Source: Paenibacillus glycanilyticus NBRC 16618 (GTDB taxonomy: Bacteria; Bacillota; Bacilli; Paenibacillales; Paenibacillaceae). Taken from it: a stretch of 64,000 bases of DNA. The DNA lies in the NCBI RefSeq assembly GCF_004000805.1, contig NZ_BILY01000003.1, forward strand, positions 124,001 to 188,000. The letters run 5' to 3'. This document shows, one piece after another, positions 42,196-52,050 of this stretch; the stretch's first letter is position 1, and each line of letters starts with the position of its first letter. The notes beneath the pieces were generated by a model. That model worked only from the letters and a program-made list of their open reading frames with translations, was not told the DNA's origin and did not search any database. The position numbers and the translations under genes are program-made.

Positions 42196-43199
42196 TGGAC
42201 GTTACCCCCGTCTAAAAAAGATTGATTAGAAGTATATTCAAGATTGACTTGAAACTTTCCTGCTATTATACCATGAATCCGCCGCAAATTGTTGTGAAAA
42301 TTTTCCCCCATGTCGATCCACTCGATATCCTTCATGTGCCGGAACCAGGAGAGCTGGCGTTTGGCGAACCTTCTCGTATCCCTTTTCAAAAGCTCTACTG
42401 CCGCCTCAAGCGTGCATTCGCCGCGCAGGTACATGACGATTTCCTTGTAGCCAAGCCCTTGCATGGCAAGGCTGTCCTCCGTCACGCCGCGCTCCAGCAG
42501 TCCTCTTACTTCCTCGACGAGTCCATCCTCCAGCATTTGATCAACCCGCTGTTCGATGCGGGAGTAGAGCACTTTCCTATCCAAGGCGAGACCCAATATA
42601 CACAATTCGTAGGGCGATTCTTTTTTTTGTCTTTCCAGCTGGGCCGACATCATCTCGCCTGACAAATGAAAGATTTCAAGCGCGCGGATAATACGGCGCT
42701 GGTCATTCGGATGCAGCCGCTCGGCGGACTTCGGATCTACCTCCGCAAGCCTTGCGTGAAGGGCTTCCGCGCCGTGCTCCTCCGCATAACGCTGCTGCTC
42801 ATCCCGAAAGGCGGGGTCCGAACCGTTTTCGTTAAATTCAAAGCCATAGCAGACGGATTCAACGTAGAGCCCGGTACCTCCCACGATAAAAGGAAGCTTG
42901 CCCCTAGCCGAAATATCGGCAATCGCCTCCCTGCAATGCACTTGAAAGTCGGCGACCGAATAAGCCACGTCCGGCTCGCAAATATCGATCAGATGGTGGA
43001 CAATTCCCTGCCGCTCGGCCAGCGGCAGCTTGGCCGTGCCGATATCCATCTCCTTGTACACCTGCATCGAATCGCCGGATATAATCTCGGCGTTCCATGC
43101 TTTGGCAAGATCGAGGCTGAGCTGCGTCTTGCCTACAGCCGTCGGTCCAACCAGAACAAGCAGCGGCTGCTTGCGTTCCTTATTTGCTGCTTCCTGCAA
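42192..43199 (-). CDS. miaA: tRNA dimethylallyltransferase MiaA
   Basis: A 335-residue protein. Walker [10 protein letters not shown] (about 18-26), [15 protein letters not shown], and GGTGLYV for prenyl donor binding are visible. It modifies A37 of tRNAs that read UNN codons. The start overlaps the methyltransferase stop by 20 bases, so translation is coupled. Confidence 0.95.
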   Translation of the reverse strand: MQEAANKERKQPLLVLVGPTAVGKTQLSLDLAKAWNAEIISGDSMQVYKEMDIGTAKLPLAERQGIVHHLIDICEPDVAYSVADFQVHCREAIADISARGKLPFIVGGTGLYVESVCYGFEFNENGSDPAFRDEQQRYAEEHGAEALHARLAEVDPKSAERLHPNDQRRIIRALEIFHLSGEMMSAQLERQKKESPYELCILGLALDRKVLYSRIEQRVDQMLEDGLVEEVRGLLERGVTEDSLAMQGLGYKEIVMYLRGECTLEAAVELLKRDTRRFAKRQLSWFRHMKDIEWIDMGENFHNNLRRIHGIIAGKFQVNLEYTSNQSFLDGGNVQ

Positions 43200-43971
43200 C
43201 CTCTATCACTCCATAAGCTATTTTCGACGTATTCACATGCCGCCGTTCGAATCCAAGCCGTTCGAATTCCCCGCTCTCGCGGTGCTCCTTCATTACGACG
43301 GTCTTGCGCGCGACCCTGATTGCTTCCTGCACGGCTTTCTCCGTCAACGCGCTGCCGTTAGCCAGCTTGCGCAGCGGCTCCAGGGCGCTGGACTCGTGAA
43401 TCGGCTGGCGGAACATCGGATCGAAATAGACGATGTCAACGCTATTATCCGGAAGTCCCGCCAAATATTCGGCATGGTTAACGTTGATCATATTGATTCT
43501 GCGCATGGCTGCGTCCACATCCGGCAAGCCGGATTGATAACCCGCCAGCCCTTCGCGCACAACCGCGCACAAGATAGGCTCGCTCTCTATGGCGGTCACC
43601 GCTCCCGATTCGCCTGCCGCGTACGAGAATACAAGCGAATCCGCCGCAAGCCCAGCGGTGCAGTCTATGATGCGGTCTCCCGGCTTGCAGCCCGTCAGGT
43701 CAAGCAAGGGATCACTTTCTCCGCGCCGCAGCCTTTTCACCCTTACGAAAGCCATGCTGGGATGAAAATAGAGCGGCGACTCCGTCTGGCCGTCGTAATA
43801 ACGGACTTCCTTCTCTGTTACGACAATCAGACGGATCTCCTCCATCCTCTCCGCCATCTGCCGAAGCGTTTGTTTGCCTCGCGGAACGTACGGAGCGGAT
43901 AGCTCTCCCGCAAGCCGTCTGGCGGTCGTTAATGCCCGCTGAGAAGGCTTGTCGGAGGTTGTTACGATCAT
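43180..43971 (-). CDS. RsmJ-like class I SAM methyltransferase
   Basis: A 263-residue protein. The SAM motif is RIIDCTAGLAADSL (about 100-113), with acidic AIESEP and the catalytic-side YFDPMFRQP (about 187-195). The PMF pattern fits the RsmJ family, which methylates G1516 of 16S rRNA. It lies between mutL and miaA, with overlaps or 4-base contacts on both sides. The substrate is inferred. Confidence 0.8.
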   Translation of the reverse strand: MIVTTSDKPSQRALTTARRLAGELSAPYVPRGKQTLRQMAERMEEIRLIVVTEKEVRYYDGQTESPLYFHPSMAFVRVKRLRRGESDPLLDLTGCKPGDRIIDCTAGLAADSLVFSYAAGESGAVTAIESEPILCAVVREGLAGYQSGLPDVDAAMRRINMINVNHAEYLAGLPDNSVDIVYFDPMFRQPIHESSALEPLRKLANGSALTEKAVQEAIRVARKTVVMKEHRESGEFERLGFERRHVNTSKIAYGVIEVAGSSK

Positions 43972-46013
43972 GACATCACCCGTTTAAACATTTTTTCTAG
44001 CTGATAGGTCGAAAGATGAACCACGATCGGACGGCCGTGCGGGCAGGTATAAGGCTGATTGCACGCCGCAAGGCGGGCCAGCAGCGCTTCTCCCTCTTCC
44101 CGGGTCTTCCGGTCATTGGCTTTAATCGAAGCTTTGCAGGAGCACATAATCGCCGCTTTTTCCCTGAGCTTCGCAATATTAATGGACTTGCGCTCGCTTA
44201 GCAAGAGTTCCGCCATTTCCTCGATAATGGCCTGCTCCTCGCCTTGCGGGAACCATTCCGGATAAGCGCGCACAAGAAAGGTCTGCGCCCCAAACGGCTC
44301 CAGCTCAACGCCCGCTTCCTGGAATAAACCTGTCATGCCTCGCAATTGCTCAGCTTCGCCTGAAGTAAATTCCAGGGTGAGAGGAACCAGCAGCTGCTGG
44401 CTTGCCGCTTGCGGATTGCCGAATTTCCGGAAGTAATACTCGTAATTAATGCGTTCATGGGCCGCATGCTGATCGATCAGATACAGTCCTTCCTCAGCCT
44501 GCGCCACGATATACGTGCCATGAAGCTGTCCGATCCAGTACAAGTCCGGGAAGGCCGGCGTACCGTCCGGCCGTTCGTTCGCCTCGCCCGCAGGCAGCTC
44601 CGAATCCAGTGCCGGAGGCGTTGCCGCCGTTGCTTCCGCCGCCTGAAGTGCCGGAGCGGCTTGCTCCCACGGAGCAGCTGCTTCGCGCACGGATGCTTCG
44701 CGCTGCTCGGCGGGCTTGTACAGACGTTCCGTCGCATCCTTAGGCACGTAATCGCGCTTCGGAGGCTGAGGGAAGGAAGAATTATTATACGATGTACCCG
44801 TGCTGGCGGCTGCGGACGTTGACAGTCCGGCTGGCCTGCCTGAGTTAAAGCCGCTTCCGGACAAATTAGCTGTACCGCCGGGAGCTCCTGATCCGTTAGG
44901 TTGGGAATTGCTTCGCTCCTGTCCCCAAGGCATGGACAGCGGATCTGGCCGATGGAAGGAAATCGCGTCCTGTACGAACAGCGGCTTCTCCCGCTCCGGC
45001 TTTTCGGCCGGACCCGGAATATGCCGTACCTGTCCAAGCGCTCCTTTTACCGCCTGCTCTACCAACGTTCTCAGCTCGTTTTCCTTGCTGAACCGGACTT
45101 CCATCTTGGAAGGATGAACGTTCACGTCAAGCAAGCTTGGATGCATGCCGATCTCCAATACGACAATGGGGAAACGGTTGATCGGCAGCAGCGTGTGATA
45201 AGCCTGCAGAATAGCCTGATTGACCGCATGGCTTCGAATATAGCGGCCGTTCACGATGACGGTCATGCCATTGCGGTTCGCCCGCGTCAGCTCCGGCTTC
45301 GATATAAACCCGCGCAAATCGTAATCGGACGTCTCGCCTTCCACCTTCAGCATCGCCTTAGCCGTATTCGTTCCATACACGGCCGCAATAACTTGCAGTC
45401 TATCGCCGGTGCCAAGCGTCCGAAGCAGCACCGAGCCGTTATGCTTCAGCGTGACCGCTATTCCCGGATGCGCCAAGGCGATCCGGTATACGTAATCGGT
45501 TATATGTCCAAGCTCCGTCTGGATGGCTTTCATATATTTCAGCCTTGCCGGCGTATTGTAAAATAAATCCCGCACCGACATGTCGGTGCCTTGAGGGGCG
45601 TTGGCAGGCTCATTGGCCGTAACCGTTCCGCCTTCTATTAAAAGGCGCTGGGCCAAGCCCGTCGAATCGATCGACGACACGCATTCGAGCCGCGATACGG
45701 CCGCGATACTCGGCAGCGCTTCGCCGCGGAAGCCAAGGCTTGCAATTTTGAACAGATCGCTGCTGGACGAGATTTTACTCGTGGCATGCCGTTGAAACGC
45801 AGTTTCCATATCCGCCGGCTCTATGCCCGCGCCGTTATCGGTAACCCGAATAAACGACAATCCGCCTTCTTCGATCGTAATATCAATAACGGAGCTTCCG
45901 GCATCAATCGCGTTCTCGACCAGCTCCTTGATGACGGACGCAGGCCGTTCCACAACCTCGCCTGCCGCAATCTGGTTGGCAAGCTGCTCATCCAATACCT
46001 GGATTTTCCCCAT
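43968..46013 (-). CDS. mutL: DNA mismatch repair protein MutL
   Basis: A 681-residue protein. The GHKL ATPase shows ELVENAIDAGS, DNGAGIEP and FRGEALPSI; the linker (about 345-470) is low-complexity and Ala/Ser-rich. The C-terminal part has DQHAAHERINYE, the endonuclease metal motif, and CNQPYTCPHGRP. It nicks the daughter strand after MutS binding. It follows mutS by 44 bases. Confidence 0.95.
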   Translation of the reverse strand: MGKIQVLDEQLANQIAAGEVVERPASVIKELVENAIDAGSSVIDITIEEGGLSFIRVTDNGAGIEPADMETAFQRHATSKISSSSDLFKIASLGFRGEALPSIAAVSRLECVSSIDSTGLAQRLLIEGGTVTANEPANAPQGTDMSVRDLFYNTPARLKYMKAIQTELGHITDYVYRIALAHPGIAVTLKHNGSVLLRTLGTGDRLQVIAAVYGTNTAKAMLKVEGETSDYDLRGFISKPELTRANRNGMTVIVNGRYIRSHAVNQAILQAYHTLLPINRFPIVVLEIGMHPSLLDVNVHPSKMEVRFSKENELRTLVEQAVKGALGQVRHIPGPAEKPEREKPLFVQDAISFHRPDPLSMPWGQERSNSQPNGSGAPGGTANLSGSGFNSGRPAGLSTSAAASTGTSYNNSSFPQPPKRDYVPKDATERLYKPAEQREASVREAAAPWEQAAPALQAAEATAATPPALDSELPAGEANERPDGTPAFPDLYWIGQLHGTYIVAQAEEGLYLIDQHAAHERINYEYYFRKFGNPQAASQQLLVPLTLEFTSGEAEQLRGMTGLFQEAGVELEPFGAQTFLVRAYPEWFPQGEEQAIIEEMAELLLSERKSINIAKLREKAAIMCSCKASIKANDRKTREEGEALLARLAACNQPYTCPHGRPIVVHLSTYQLEKMFKRVMS

Positions 46014-46057
46014 GCGAACCCCTCCTTGCTTCTAAAACGACTGTGCTCATTTTCAAG

Positions 46058-48760
46058 CTAATCGTTCAGCTTCTGCTTCATTTCGTTGAGCCATTGCATC
46101 GCTTGCATCGGCGTCATATTGAACAAGTCCAGCTTGCGGAGCTGCTCGGCGAGCTGCTCGGCCTTCGGCGAGGCTTTGCGGCGCCCTTGCTCCTGTACCG
46201 GCTGAACAGCCGGCGCTGGCGGCTCGTCAAAGATGGAGAGCTGCACGGCGGCCGCCGTTTCCTTGAATGCCATCCCGGACTCGGGAACAGCCGCATAAGA
46301 AGGAGCTGAGGAAGCTTCAGCCGCTAAACTCGCGGTCGCAATGGCTGTGTCTGCCGGCGACTTCTCCGAAGCCTCTTCTTCCAAATGCTCAAGCAGGACG
46401 TAAGCCCGGTCAATAATGGAATTCGGAAGCCCCGCCAGCCTTGCGCAATAAATCCCGTAGCTTGTGCTTGCCGCTCCGGGAATCAGCTTGCGCAGGAAGG
46501 TCACATGGTCGCCGCTTTCCTGTACGGCCATGCAGGCGTTCGACAGCTTCGGCAGGGAAGCCTCCAGATGCGACAGCTCATGGAAATGCGTGGAGACAAG
46601 CGCTTTGCAGCCGATATGGTGATGCACGAACTCGATGACCGCTTGAGCGATTGACATTCCTTCGCTTGTTGACGTACCTCGGCCAAGCTCGTCAATGATC
46701 ACGAGACTGCTTGCCGTCGCCTTTTCCGTCATGAGCTGAATATCCTTCATTTCTACCATAAAGGTGCTTTGACCGCCGATAAGATCGTCAGCAGCGCCAA
46801 TCCGGGTAAAGATGCGGTCGATCATCGGAATTTCCGCCGTTTTTGCCGGCACAAAGCAGCCAATCTGGGCCATGATGCAAATTAAGGCCACCTGGCGCAT
46901 ATAGGTGCTTTTACCCGCCATATTCGGGCCGGTAATAAGCAGCATCGACTGGTCCTCTTGGCGCAGCGAAGTAGCGTTGTTAATAAACGGTACGCCGTCC
47001 ATTACCGCCTCAACTACCGGATGTCTTCCTTCTTCGATAACGAGATTATATTGATCGGTTATAACCGGACGGACAAATCTTCTCTCCGCGCTGACCGTAG
47101 CGAGCGACTGGTAGACGTCCAGCTCCGCCACAACCTCGGCCAGACGCTGCAGACGATGAAGCTGCAGAGCCAGATGATCCCGAAGCTCGATAAAACGGGC
47201 ATGCTCCAGATCAACCATCCTATCCTCGGCTTCGAGAATAAGCCGTTCCTTCTCCTTCAGCTCCGGCGTTACGAAGCGCTCCGCGTTCGCCAGCGTCTGC
47301 TTCCGCTCGTAACGGCCTTCGGGCAGCATGCCCAAAGCGCCTTTGGATACCTCAAGGTAATAACCGAATACTTTGTTGAAGCCGATTTTAATCGTTTTGA
47401 TGCCGGTTGCTTCGCGTTCCCGGCGTTCCAGCTCCGCAAGCCATTTTTTGCCGTTCGTGCTGGCTTCGCGAAGCTGATCAAGGTAATCGTCGTAACCTGC
47501 CCGGATTAATCCGCCTTCCCGTATCGATACGGGAGGCTCGTCCACGATAACCGTCTCGATCAGATCGGCCAGATCGGAGCAGTCGTCCAGCCCGTCAACA
47601 AGCTGGCGAAGCCGCTCGGAGCCGGCTTGACGCGCCAGCTCGACAAGCTGAGGCGTACGGCGGATGGAGCTTTTCAGCGCATTCATATCCCTGCCGTTCG
47701 CGCTTCCGAAAGCGACCCGGCCAACAAGCCGCTGGAGATCGTAAACATGGTTCAGCTCCGAACGGATATCGTCGCGGGCAATCAAGTTCCGGTAGAGCGC
47801 ATCAACCGCTTCGTACCGTTCTTCAATCTTCGAACGATTCAGCAGCGGCTTGTCGATCCAGCGTCTAAGCAGCCTTGCCCCCATCGACGTCTGGGTCCGG
47901 TCGAGCAGCCACAGAAGGGAACCTTTTTTGCTCCGGTCGCGGACCGTCTCGGTCAACTCGAGATTGCGGCGCGTGTAATGGTCCAGAATCATATATTGAT
48001 TCGGCTCATAAGCGCGGATTGTACGGACATGACCAAGGGAGCGCTTCTGCGTCTCCTCCAGATAACCGGTCAAGAGGCCAACGGCGCGGTAACGCGTTTC
48101 GTTAAGTCCTTCCAGCTGCTCGTCTTCGAACTGCTGGCGGAGCTTGTCCTCGGCCATAGGCTCGCGGCTTGTCAGCAGTACGGGACGGTTCCATACCGCC
48201 TGCTCCTTGAGCTGAGCCAGCAGGCTTTCGTCGCCCACGATTTCGGCAGGCTGATAGACGTTAATCTCATCGATTAACGTATCGATATTGAAAGCCAGCG
48301 AAGTCGCGTACAGCTCGCCGGTCGACAAATCACAGGCCGCCATGCCGATTGCCGCCGTAGAGACCGACCCGACGGATACGATAAAGTTGTTGGATTTATC
48401 GGCAAGCGACTTCGATTCCATAACGGTACCCGGCGTAATAACGCGGACGATCTCCCGCCGCACAACGCCTTTGGCTGCGCTAGGATCCTCTACCTGCTCG
48501 CAGACCGCTACCTTGAAGCCTTTTTCGACAAGCCTTGCAATATAGTTTTCCGCAGAATGATAAGGGACGCCGCACATCGGAATTTTCTCCGACACGCCGC
48601 CCTCTCTGCCCGTTAATGTAATTTCAAGCTCGCGCGAAGCATTTATAGCATCGTCAAAAAACATCTCGTAGAAATCGCCGAGACGGAAGAAAAGGAACGC
48701 GTCTTTCGCTTGCTCCTTAATTGCGAGATATTGTTGAATCATCGGGGTATAACCAGCCAC
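46058..48760 (-). CDS. mutS: DNA mismatch repair protein MutS
   Basis: About 900 residues. GTG at 48760 after GGGAGGGG gives (M)AGYTPMIQQYL, the N-terminus of Bacillus MutS; the extension to 48781 overlaps the ribosome site. Mismatch domain GDFYEMFF with Phe-x-Glu, Walker A GPNMAGKST and Walker B VIIDELGRGTST are visible. A variable acidic-Ala linker precedes the C-terminal dimer helix. Confidence 0.96.
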   Translation of the reverse strand: MAGYTPMIQQYLAIKEQAKDAFLFFRLGDFYEMFFDDAINASRELEITLTGREGGVSEKIPMCGVPYHSAENYIARLVEKGFKVAVCEQVEDPSAAKGVVRREIVRVITPGTVMESKSLADKSNNFIVSVGSVSTAAIGMAACDLSTGELYATSLAFNIDTLIDEINVYQPAEIVGDESLLAQLKEQAVWNRPVLLTSREPMAEDKLRQQFEDEQLEGLNETRYRAVGLLTGYLEETQKRSLGHVRTIRAYEPNQYMILDHYTRRNLELTETVRDRSKKGSLLWLLDRTQTSMGARLLRRWIDKPLLNRSKIEERYEAVDALYRNLIARDDIRSELNHVYDLQRLVGRVAFGSANGRDMNALKSSIRRTPQLVELARQAGSERLRQLVDGLDDCSDLADLIETVIVDEPPVSIREGGLIRAGYDDYLDQLREASTNGKKWLAELERREREATGIKTIKIGFNKVFGYYLEVSKGALGMLPEGRYERKQTLANAERFVTPELKEKERLILEAEDRMVDLEHARFIELRDHLALQLHRLQRLAEVVAELDVYQSLATVSAERRFVRPVITDQYNLVIEEGRHPVVEAVMDGVPFINNATSLRQEDQSMLLITGPNMAGKSTYMRQVALICIMAQIGCFVPAKTAEIPMIDRIFTRIGAADDLIGGQSTFMVEMKDIQLMTEKATASSLVIIDELGRGTSTSEGMSIAQAVIEFVHHHIGCKALVSTHFHELSHLEASLPKLSNACMAVQESGDHVTFLRKLIPGAASTSYGIYCARLAGLPNSIIDRAYVLLEHLEEEASEKSPADTAIATASLAAEASSAPSYAAVPESGMAFKETAAAVQLSIFDEPPAPAVQPVQEQGRRKASPKAEQLAEQLRKLDLFNMTPMQAMQWLNEMKQKLND

Positions 48761-49002
48761 TGTTGCCCCTCCCAGGTACATAGCATTCGAGTTTCTTATT
48801 ATTCAATATTTAAAAAACATCATTCTGCTATTATACCAAGCCGATTGCCGCGCGCCAACCTGCATAACCGAAGCCGGGCAGACAACCGGAAGAAGCCGGA
48901 AGAAAAAAGCCCGGTCAGCCAGGGAGAAGCCTATAACGGCACCTTGTGTTCTAAAGGCTTAGAAAGCATCATAAAGGCGATTAGGCATGTTGGACGGTAA
49001 GC

Positions 49003-49040
49003 AAATGGCGCATCCCTTATTAACGAGGGATGCGCCATTT
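49003..49040. repeat. 15-bp perfect palindromic stem overlapping a gene end
   Basis: AAATGGCGCATCCCT (49003-49017) and AGGGATGCGCCATTT (49026-49040) pair perfectly with an 8-base loop. The right arm codes for the last residues (KWRIP) of the ligase. T-runs are short, so termination is only likely. Between it and mutS (48761-49002) no gene is seen. Confidence 0.7.
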
Positions 49041-50270
49041 GACGCGGATGTCAGCCCGCTCATCCCAGGCGGCGCCGCGCCTTGCCGCATCGAGCAAAGG
49101 CTCGATGTACGGCGCCAGCGCGGCGTAGCTTGCCGTCGCCGCCATCGCTGCGGCGACGCCGTCGAGGCAGCCGGCGAGCTCCGCGCGGTCGCCGGCGTAA
49201 TAGGCTGCGACATACCGCTCGTCAAGAGCCGGTATGTCGTGCAACGCATCCGCCTCGCGCGCGCAGAGAAGCGCAAGCGCGAAGGCGGCTTTCGCCGCGG
49301 CCGGCGACACGAGCCAGCTCGGCAGCGTCCGGTATTCGAAGCCGCCATGCGGCTGCTGGCGGTAATCGCCCAGGACGCCGTAGCGGGGGCGCCGCCCGCG
49401 GCCGGCGGGATCCTCGACCAGCGCCAGCGGGAACGCGGCGTAGCTGTCGAGCAGGCGCAGCAGGCGCGGCGTCAGCCGCACGCCGCTGAGATGGATATGC
49501 CCGCCGAGCGCAAGCCCCGGCACGGGCATGGCACCCGCGGCCCAGCGGAGGCTTGGGTCGCGGACAAGCCCGGCGGCGCGGAGCAGCAGCCGCCGGATGT
49601 TAGCCGTGAGCCCGGCCGGGTCAGCGGCCGGCTCGGGCCGGAGTTCGGCGACGGGATACATCAGCCGTCGCCCGATCAGCATGACGTCGCTGCCAGCGGC
49701 GCCGCCGACACCTCCCAAATACCGGGAGGCCGGAGCAACCTTGCCATCCGGCCGAATAAACACAAATTCCGGATCCGCCCCGATAAGCAGCGGCGCTTCC
49801 TGGAGCTCCGCTTCAGCCTCTTGCTGCTGCAGCGGAGTTATTTTGCGCCTCCTTGCCGCTCTCATCGATACGCGGCCGTCCGAGCCCAGCGCAACATCCG
49901 CTTCTCCCGCATCCATGCCTACTGCGTAAAGTCCGGCGATCGCTCTACGGATCACCCTCCGGAGCACGGGATCCGCCGGCCATTCGGCCGGATGTCCGCC
50001 AGTGGCGGCGGCAATCGGTTCTCCGCTGCCTAACGTCCTGCCTGCCCCGTTAATCCGCTTAAGCTCAATCAGCGCAAGATCGGCTGCTTGAACGCGGTAT
50101 AAACGTTCATCCCCCTGCTGCTCCCGGTAAAGACCGGCCCGAAGCCACCTTGCCTGCATCTCGGCTTCCGTCAAAGCAATTGCCCGCCGTTCGTTCTCAA
50201 GCCGGTTCAGCCGGTTGCCAGCCATACCCGCCACCTTCTTTTCATTGGATTCGATAACGACTAAGGGCAT
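49020..50270 (-). CDS. phiEco32-like COOH-NH2 ligase (putative amidoligase)
   Basis: About 416 residues from ATG at 50270; the longer frame to 50447 crosses the cotE terminator, so it is unlikely, though no strong ribosome site is seen for 50270. The C-terminal 240 residues show IGADPEFVFIRPDGK, PVAELRPEPA, GGHIHLSG and HGGFEYRTLPSWL, the ATP-grasp-like glutamine-synthetase-fold ligase pattern. The N-terminal 130 residues are basic helical. Known relatives form amide bonds on peptides or proteins. It lies beside cotE in the mutS-cotE interval, which suggests spore surface modification, but that is inference. The 3' half is very GC-rich. Confidence 0.72.
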   Translation of the reverse strand: MPLVVIESNEKKVAGMAGNRLNRLENERRAIALTEAEMQARWLRAGLYREQQGDERLYRVQAADLALIELKRINGAGRTLGSGEPIAAATGGHPAEWPADPVLRRVIRRAIAGLYAVGMDAGEADVALGSDGRVSMRAARRRKITPLQQQEAEAELQEAPLLIGADPEFVFIRPDGKVAPASRYLGGVGGAAGSDVMLIGRRLMYPVAELRPEPAADPAGLTANIRRLLLRAAGLVRDPSLRWAAGAMPVPGLALGGHIHLSGVRLTPRLLRLLDSYAAFPLALVEDPAGRGRRPRYGVLGDYRQQPHGGFEYRTLPSWLVSPAAAKAAFALALLCAREADALHDIPALDERYVAAYYAGDRAELAGCLDGVAAAMAATASYAALAPYIEPLLDAARRGAAWDERADIRVKWRIPR

Positions 50271-50299
50271 GCGGCGAATGCCCAAATTAGATGAATTCA

Positions 50300-50322
50300 A
50301 CAAAAAGAGGGCTTTCGCCCTC
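50300..50322 (-). terminator. Terminator after cotE
   Basis: GAGGGC, GAAA loop and GCCCTC, followed on the minus strand by TTTTTGTTG. It separates cotE from the ligase gene. Confidence 0.85.
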
Positions 50323-50379
50323 GAATTTACCGCCTTAGCGGCATATCTTACAGTACAGAAGCGGATATGGGCTTCCGGC

Positions 50380-50937
50380 TTACAGATCGTCGTCCAGTAA
50401 GTCGGGATCCAGATCCTCGTAATCCCCGTCGCCGAGACCGAACTCAAGTTCTTTGCCGTCGTCGTAGCCGCCCGGGAAGCAGGCTACCCAAACTTTAGTC
50501 TCGGCGATCATTTCAACCGCATACTCGCGCTCAACGCGAACGACAACGCCGGAACCGCTTGACGAGATGTTGGCCTCAATGCAGTTAGGCTCCTGAATGC
50601 AATCGGCGGATACCTCTTCCGTAGAAGACCGATGCTTAGGATCCAGGTAAGACAGAGGCACATGCTCTACGTAATGCACGGTTTCTTTTGCTACGTCCGT
50701 TTGCGAATTCTTGCTATACGAATACCAAATGTTGAGATCGTAAGTACCAATTACCTCAATTCCGTCGCCCGATCGAACCGCTTCATATTGGTGGTTGATT
50801 ACCCACGCACCCAATATGCTGGTCGGGTGATGAGGCGGTGTTACGGTATGAGAGACAGTGGAAAACTTACGACCTTTCCCGCAGACAGCTTTCGTTATAA
50901 TCTCTCTACCTTGTAGCTGTTTATCTGCAAATGTCAT
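50380..50937 (-). CDS. cotE: Outer spore coat protein CotE
   Basis: About 185 residues from ATG at 50937, 8 bases after AGGAGG. REIITKAVCGKGRKFS, TSILGAWVINHQYEA and YDLNIWYSYS match CotE, and the acidic C-terminus (DYEDLDPDLLDDD) is typical. CotE forms the ring on which the outer coat assembles. cotE next to mutS is conserved in Bacillus; here the ligase gene lies between. Confidence 0.93.
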   Translation of the reverse strand: MTFADKQLQGREIITKAVCGKGRKFSTVSHTVTPPHHPTSILGAWVINHQYEAVRSGDGIEVIGTYDLNIWYSYSKNSQTDVAKETVHYVEHVPLSYLDPKHRSSTEEVSADCIQEPNCIEANISSSGSGVVVRVEREYAVEMIAETKVWVACFPGGYDDGKELEFGLGDGDYEDLDPDLLDDDL

Positions 50938-51043
50938 CGATTTAACCTCCTCCATACAATCATTCATTTAAAGTGTATGCAGGTCATTCGTCTAGGGTGA
51001 CTGAATCTTTCCCGCGCCGCCACGAATTTTATCCCTCTTTATT

Positions 51044-52012
51044 TTATGGCTCCGCTTTGTCTAACATGACATTTCTTTTCTTTAATCGTTTGGCGATTGC
51101 CAAATATCTTTCAAGCTCCATCGTCATCTTCAATATAGCTGCGCGGAGCTCGAACTCATCGCGCGTGCGCGGAAGCTCCATCGACTTGTACAGCTGCCTC
51201 AATTCGGACAAGCGTTTCTCCGTTATCCCGCGGTACACCTCGGACTTCACTTCCCCGGACAGAAGCTCCAGCAGCTCGGCAAGCGGTTCGTTCTGCGGCA
51301 GCTTCTCGTAGACGAGCGCCAGCTCCTCCAGCATCGCCTGCACCGACTCGAGCTGCAGACGCCGCATTTCGAAGTATGTGGACCAATAATGCTCCTGCCC
51401 GAAAAGCCGGTTCTCCTTGTTCAGCACGGCCCGGCGGGCCCCTTCATTTATAATCCGGTGAACCTCCAGCAGCTCGCTGCCATTCCAAATATGCGAAGGG
51501 TCGCGCAGCGTACTGCCCATCTCGGTGAAAATATCGCCAAAAAGCTTCTCGACGGAAGCTTTGAGCGATTCGAGCAGATGCTGATCCTTCGGCATATAGA
51601 TGAAATTGATCACGGTTGCCCAGCCCAGACCGCAGATCATGAGCAGCACTTCGTTTTCCAATACGTCAACGGTGACTTCCCCATGAGCGAACAGCTGGAA
51701 TACGATAACCGCGCTGGTTACGATGCCGTCCTTTAGTTGAAAACGTGCCAATACCGGGAACGTCATCAAAATGAATAACGCCACTACCCAAATATGAAAG
51801 CCAAAGATCGTAAAGACCAAAGAGGCAAAAAAAAGTCCCAGCGAAGAAGCGACGAAGCGCTCAACAGCGCTCTTCAGCCCTTTCATCCGGCTGACTTCTA
51901 CACCGAGAATAGCAAGAATACCCGCACCAAGCGGCGGATCCAAGTTCAAATATACAGCCGAATAAATGGCGATAATGGCTGCTAAAGCTGTTTTGATAAT
52001 GCGAATGCCCAC
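51044..52012 (-). CDS. Aromatic acid exporter family (DUF939/FUSC-like) membrane protein
   Basis: A 322-residue protein. Residues 1-145 hold about five membrane helices (IIKTALAAIIAIYSAVYL, then ILAILGVEV..., then LMICGLGWATVINFIYMP). Residues 150-322 are cytoplasmic helices rich in Glu/Leu/Arg. The family is assigned to export of aromatic acids; the substrate here is unknown. Confidence 0.82.
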   Translation of the reverse strand: MGIRIIKTALAAIIAIYSAVYLNLDPPLGAGILAILGVEVSRMKGLKSAVERFVASSLGLFFASLVFTIFGFHIWVVALFILMTFPVLARFQLKDGIVTSAVIVFQLFAHGEVTVDVLENEVLLMICGLGWATVINFIYMPKDQHLLESLKASVEKLFGDIFTEMGSTLRDPSHIWNGSELLEVHRIINEGARRAVLNKENRLFGQEHYWSTYFEMRRLQLESVQAMLEELALVYEKLPQNEPLAELLELLSGEVKSEVYRGITEKRLSELRQLYKSMELPRTRDEFELRAAILKMTMELERYLAIAKRLKKRNVMLDKAEP

Positions 52013-52050
52013 TTATTTCCCTCACGTTCGGATAGATTAATACGCTTATC

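Noticed and set aside
48987-50033. Plus-strand frame of 348 codons opposite the ligase gene
   Set aside because: High GC at the third positions of the real gene leaves the opposite frame open; the translation has no recognisable domain.
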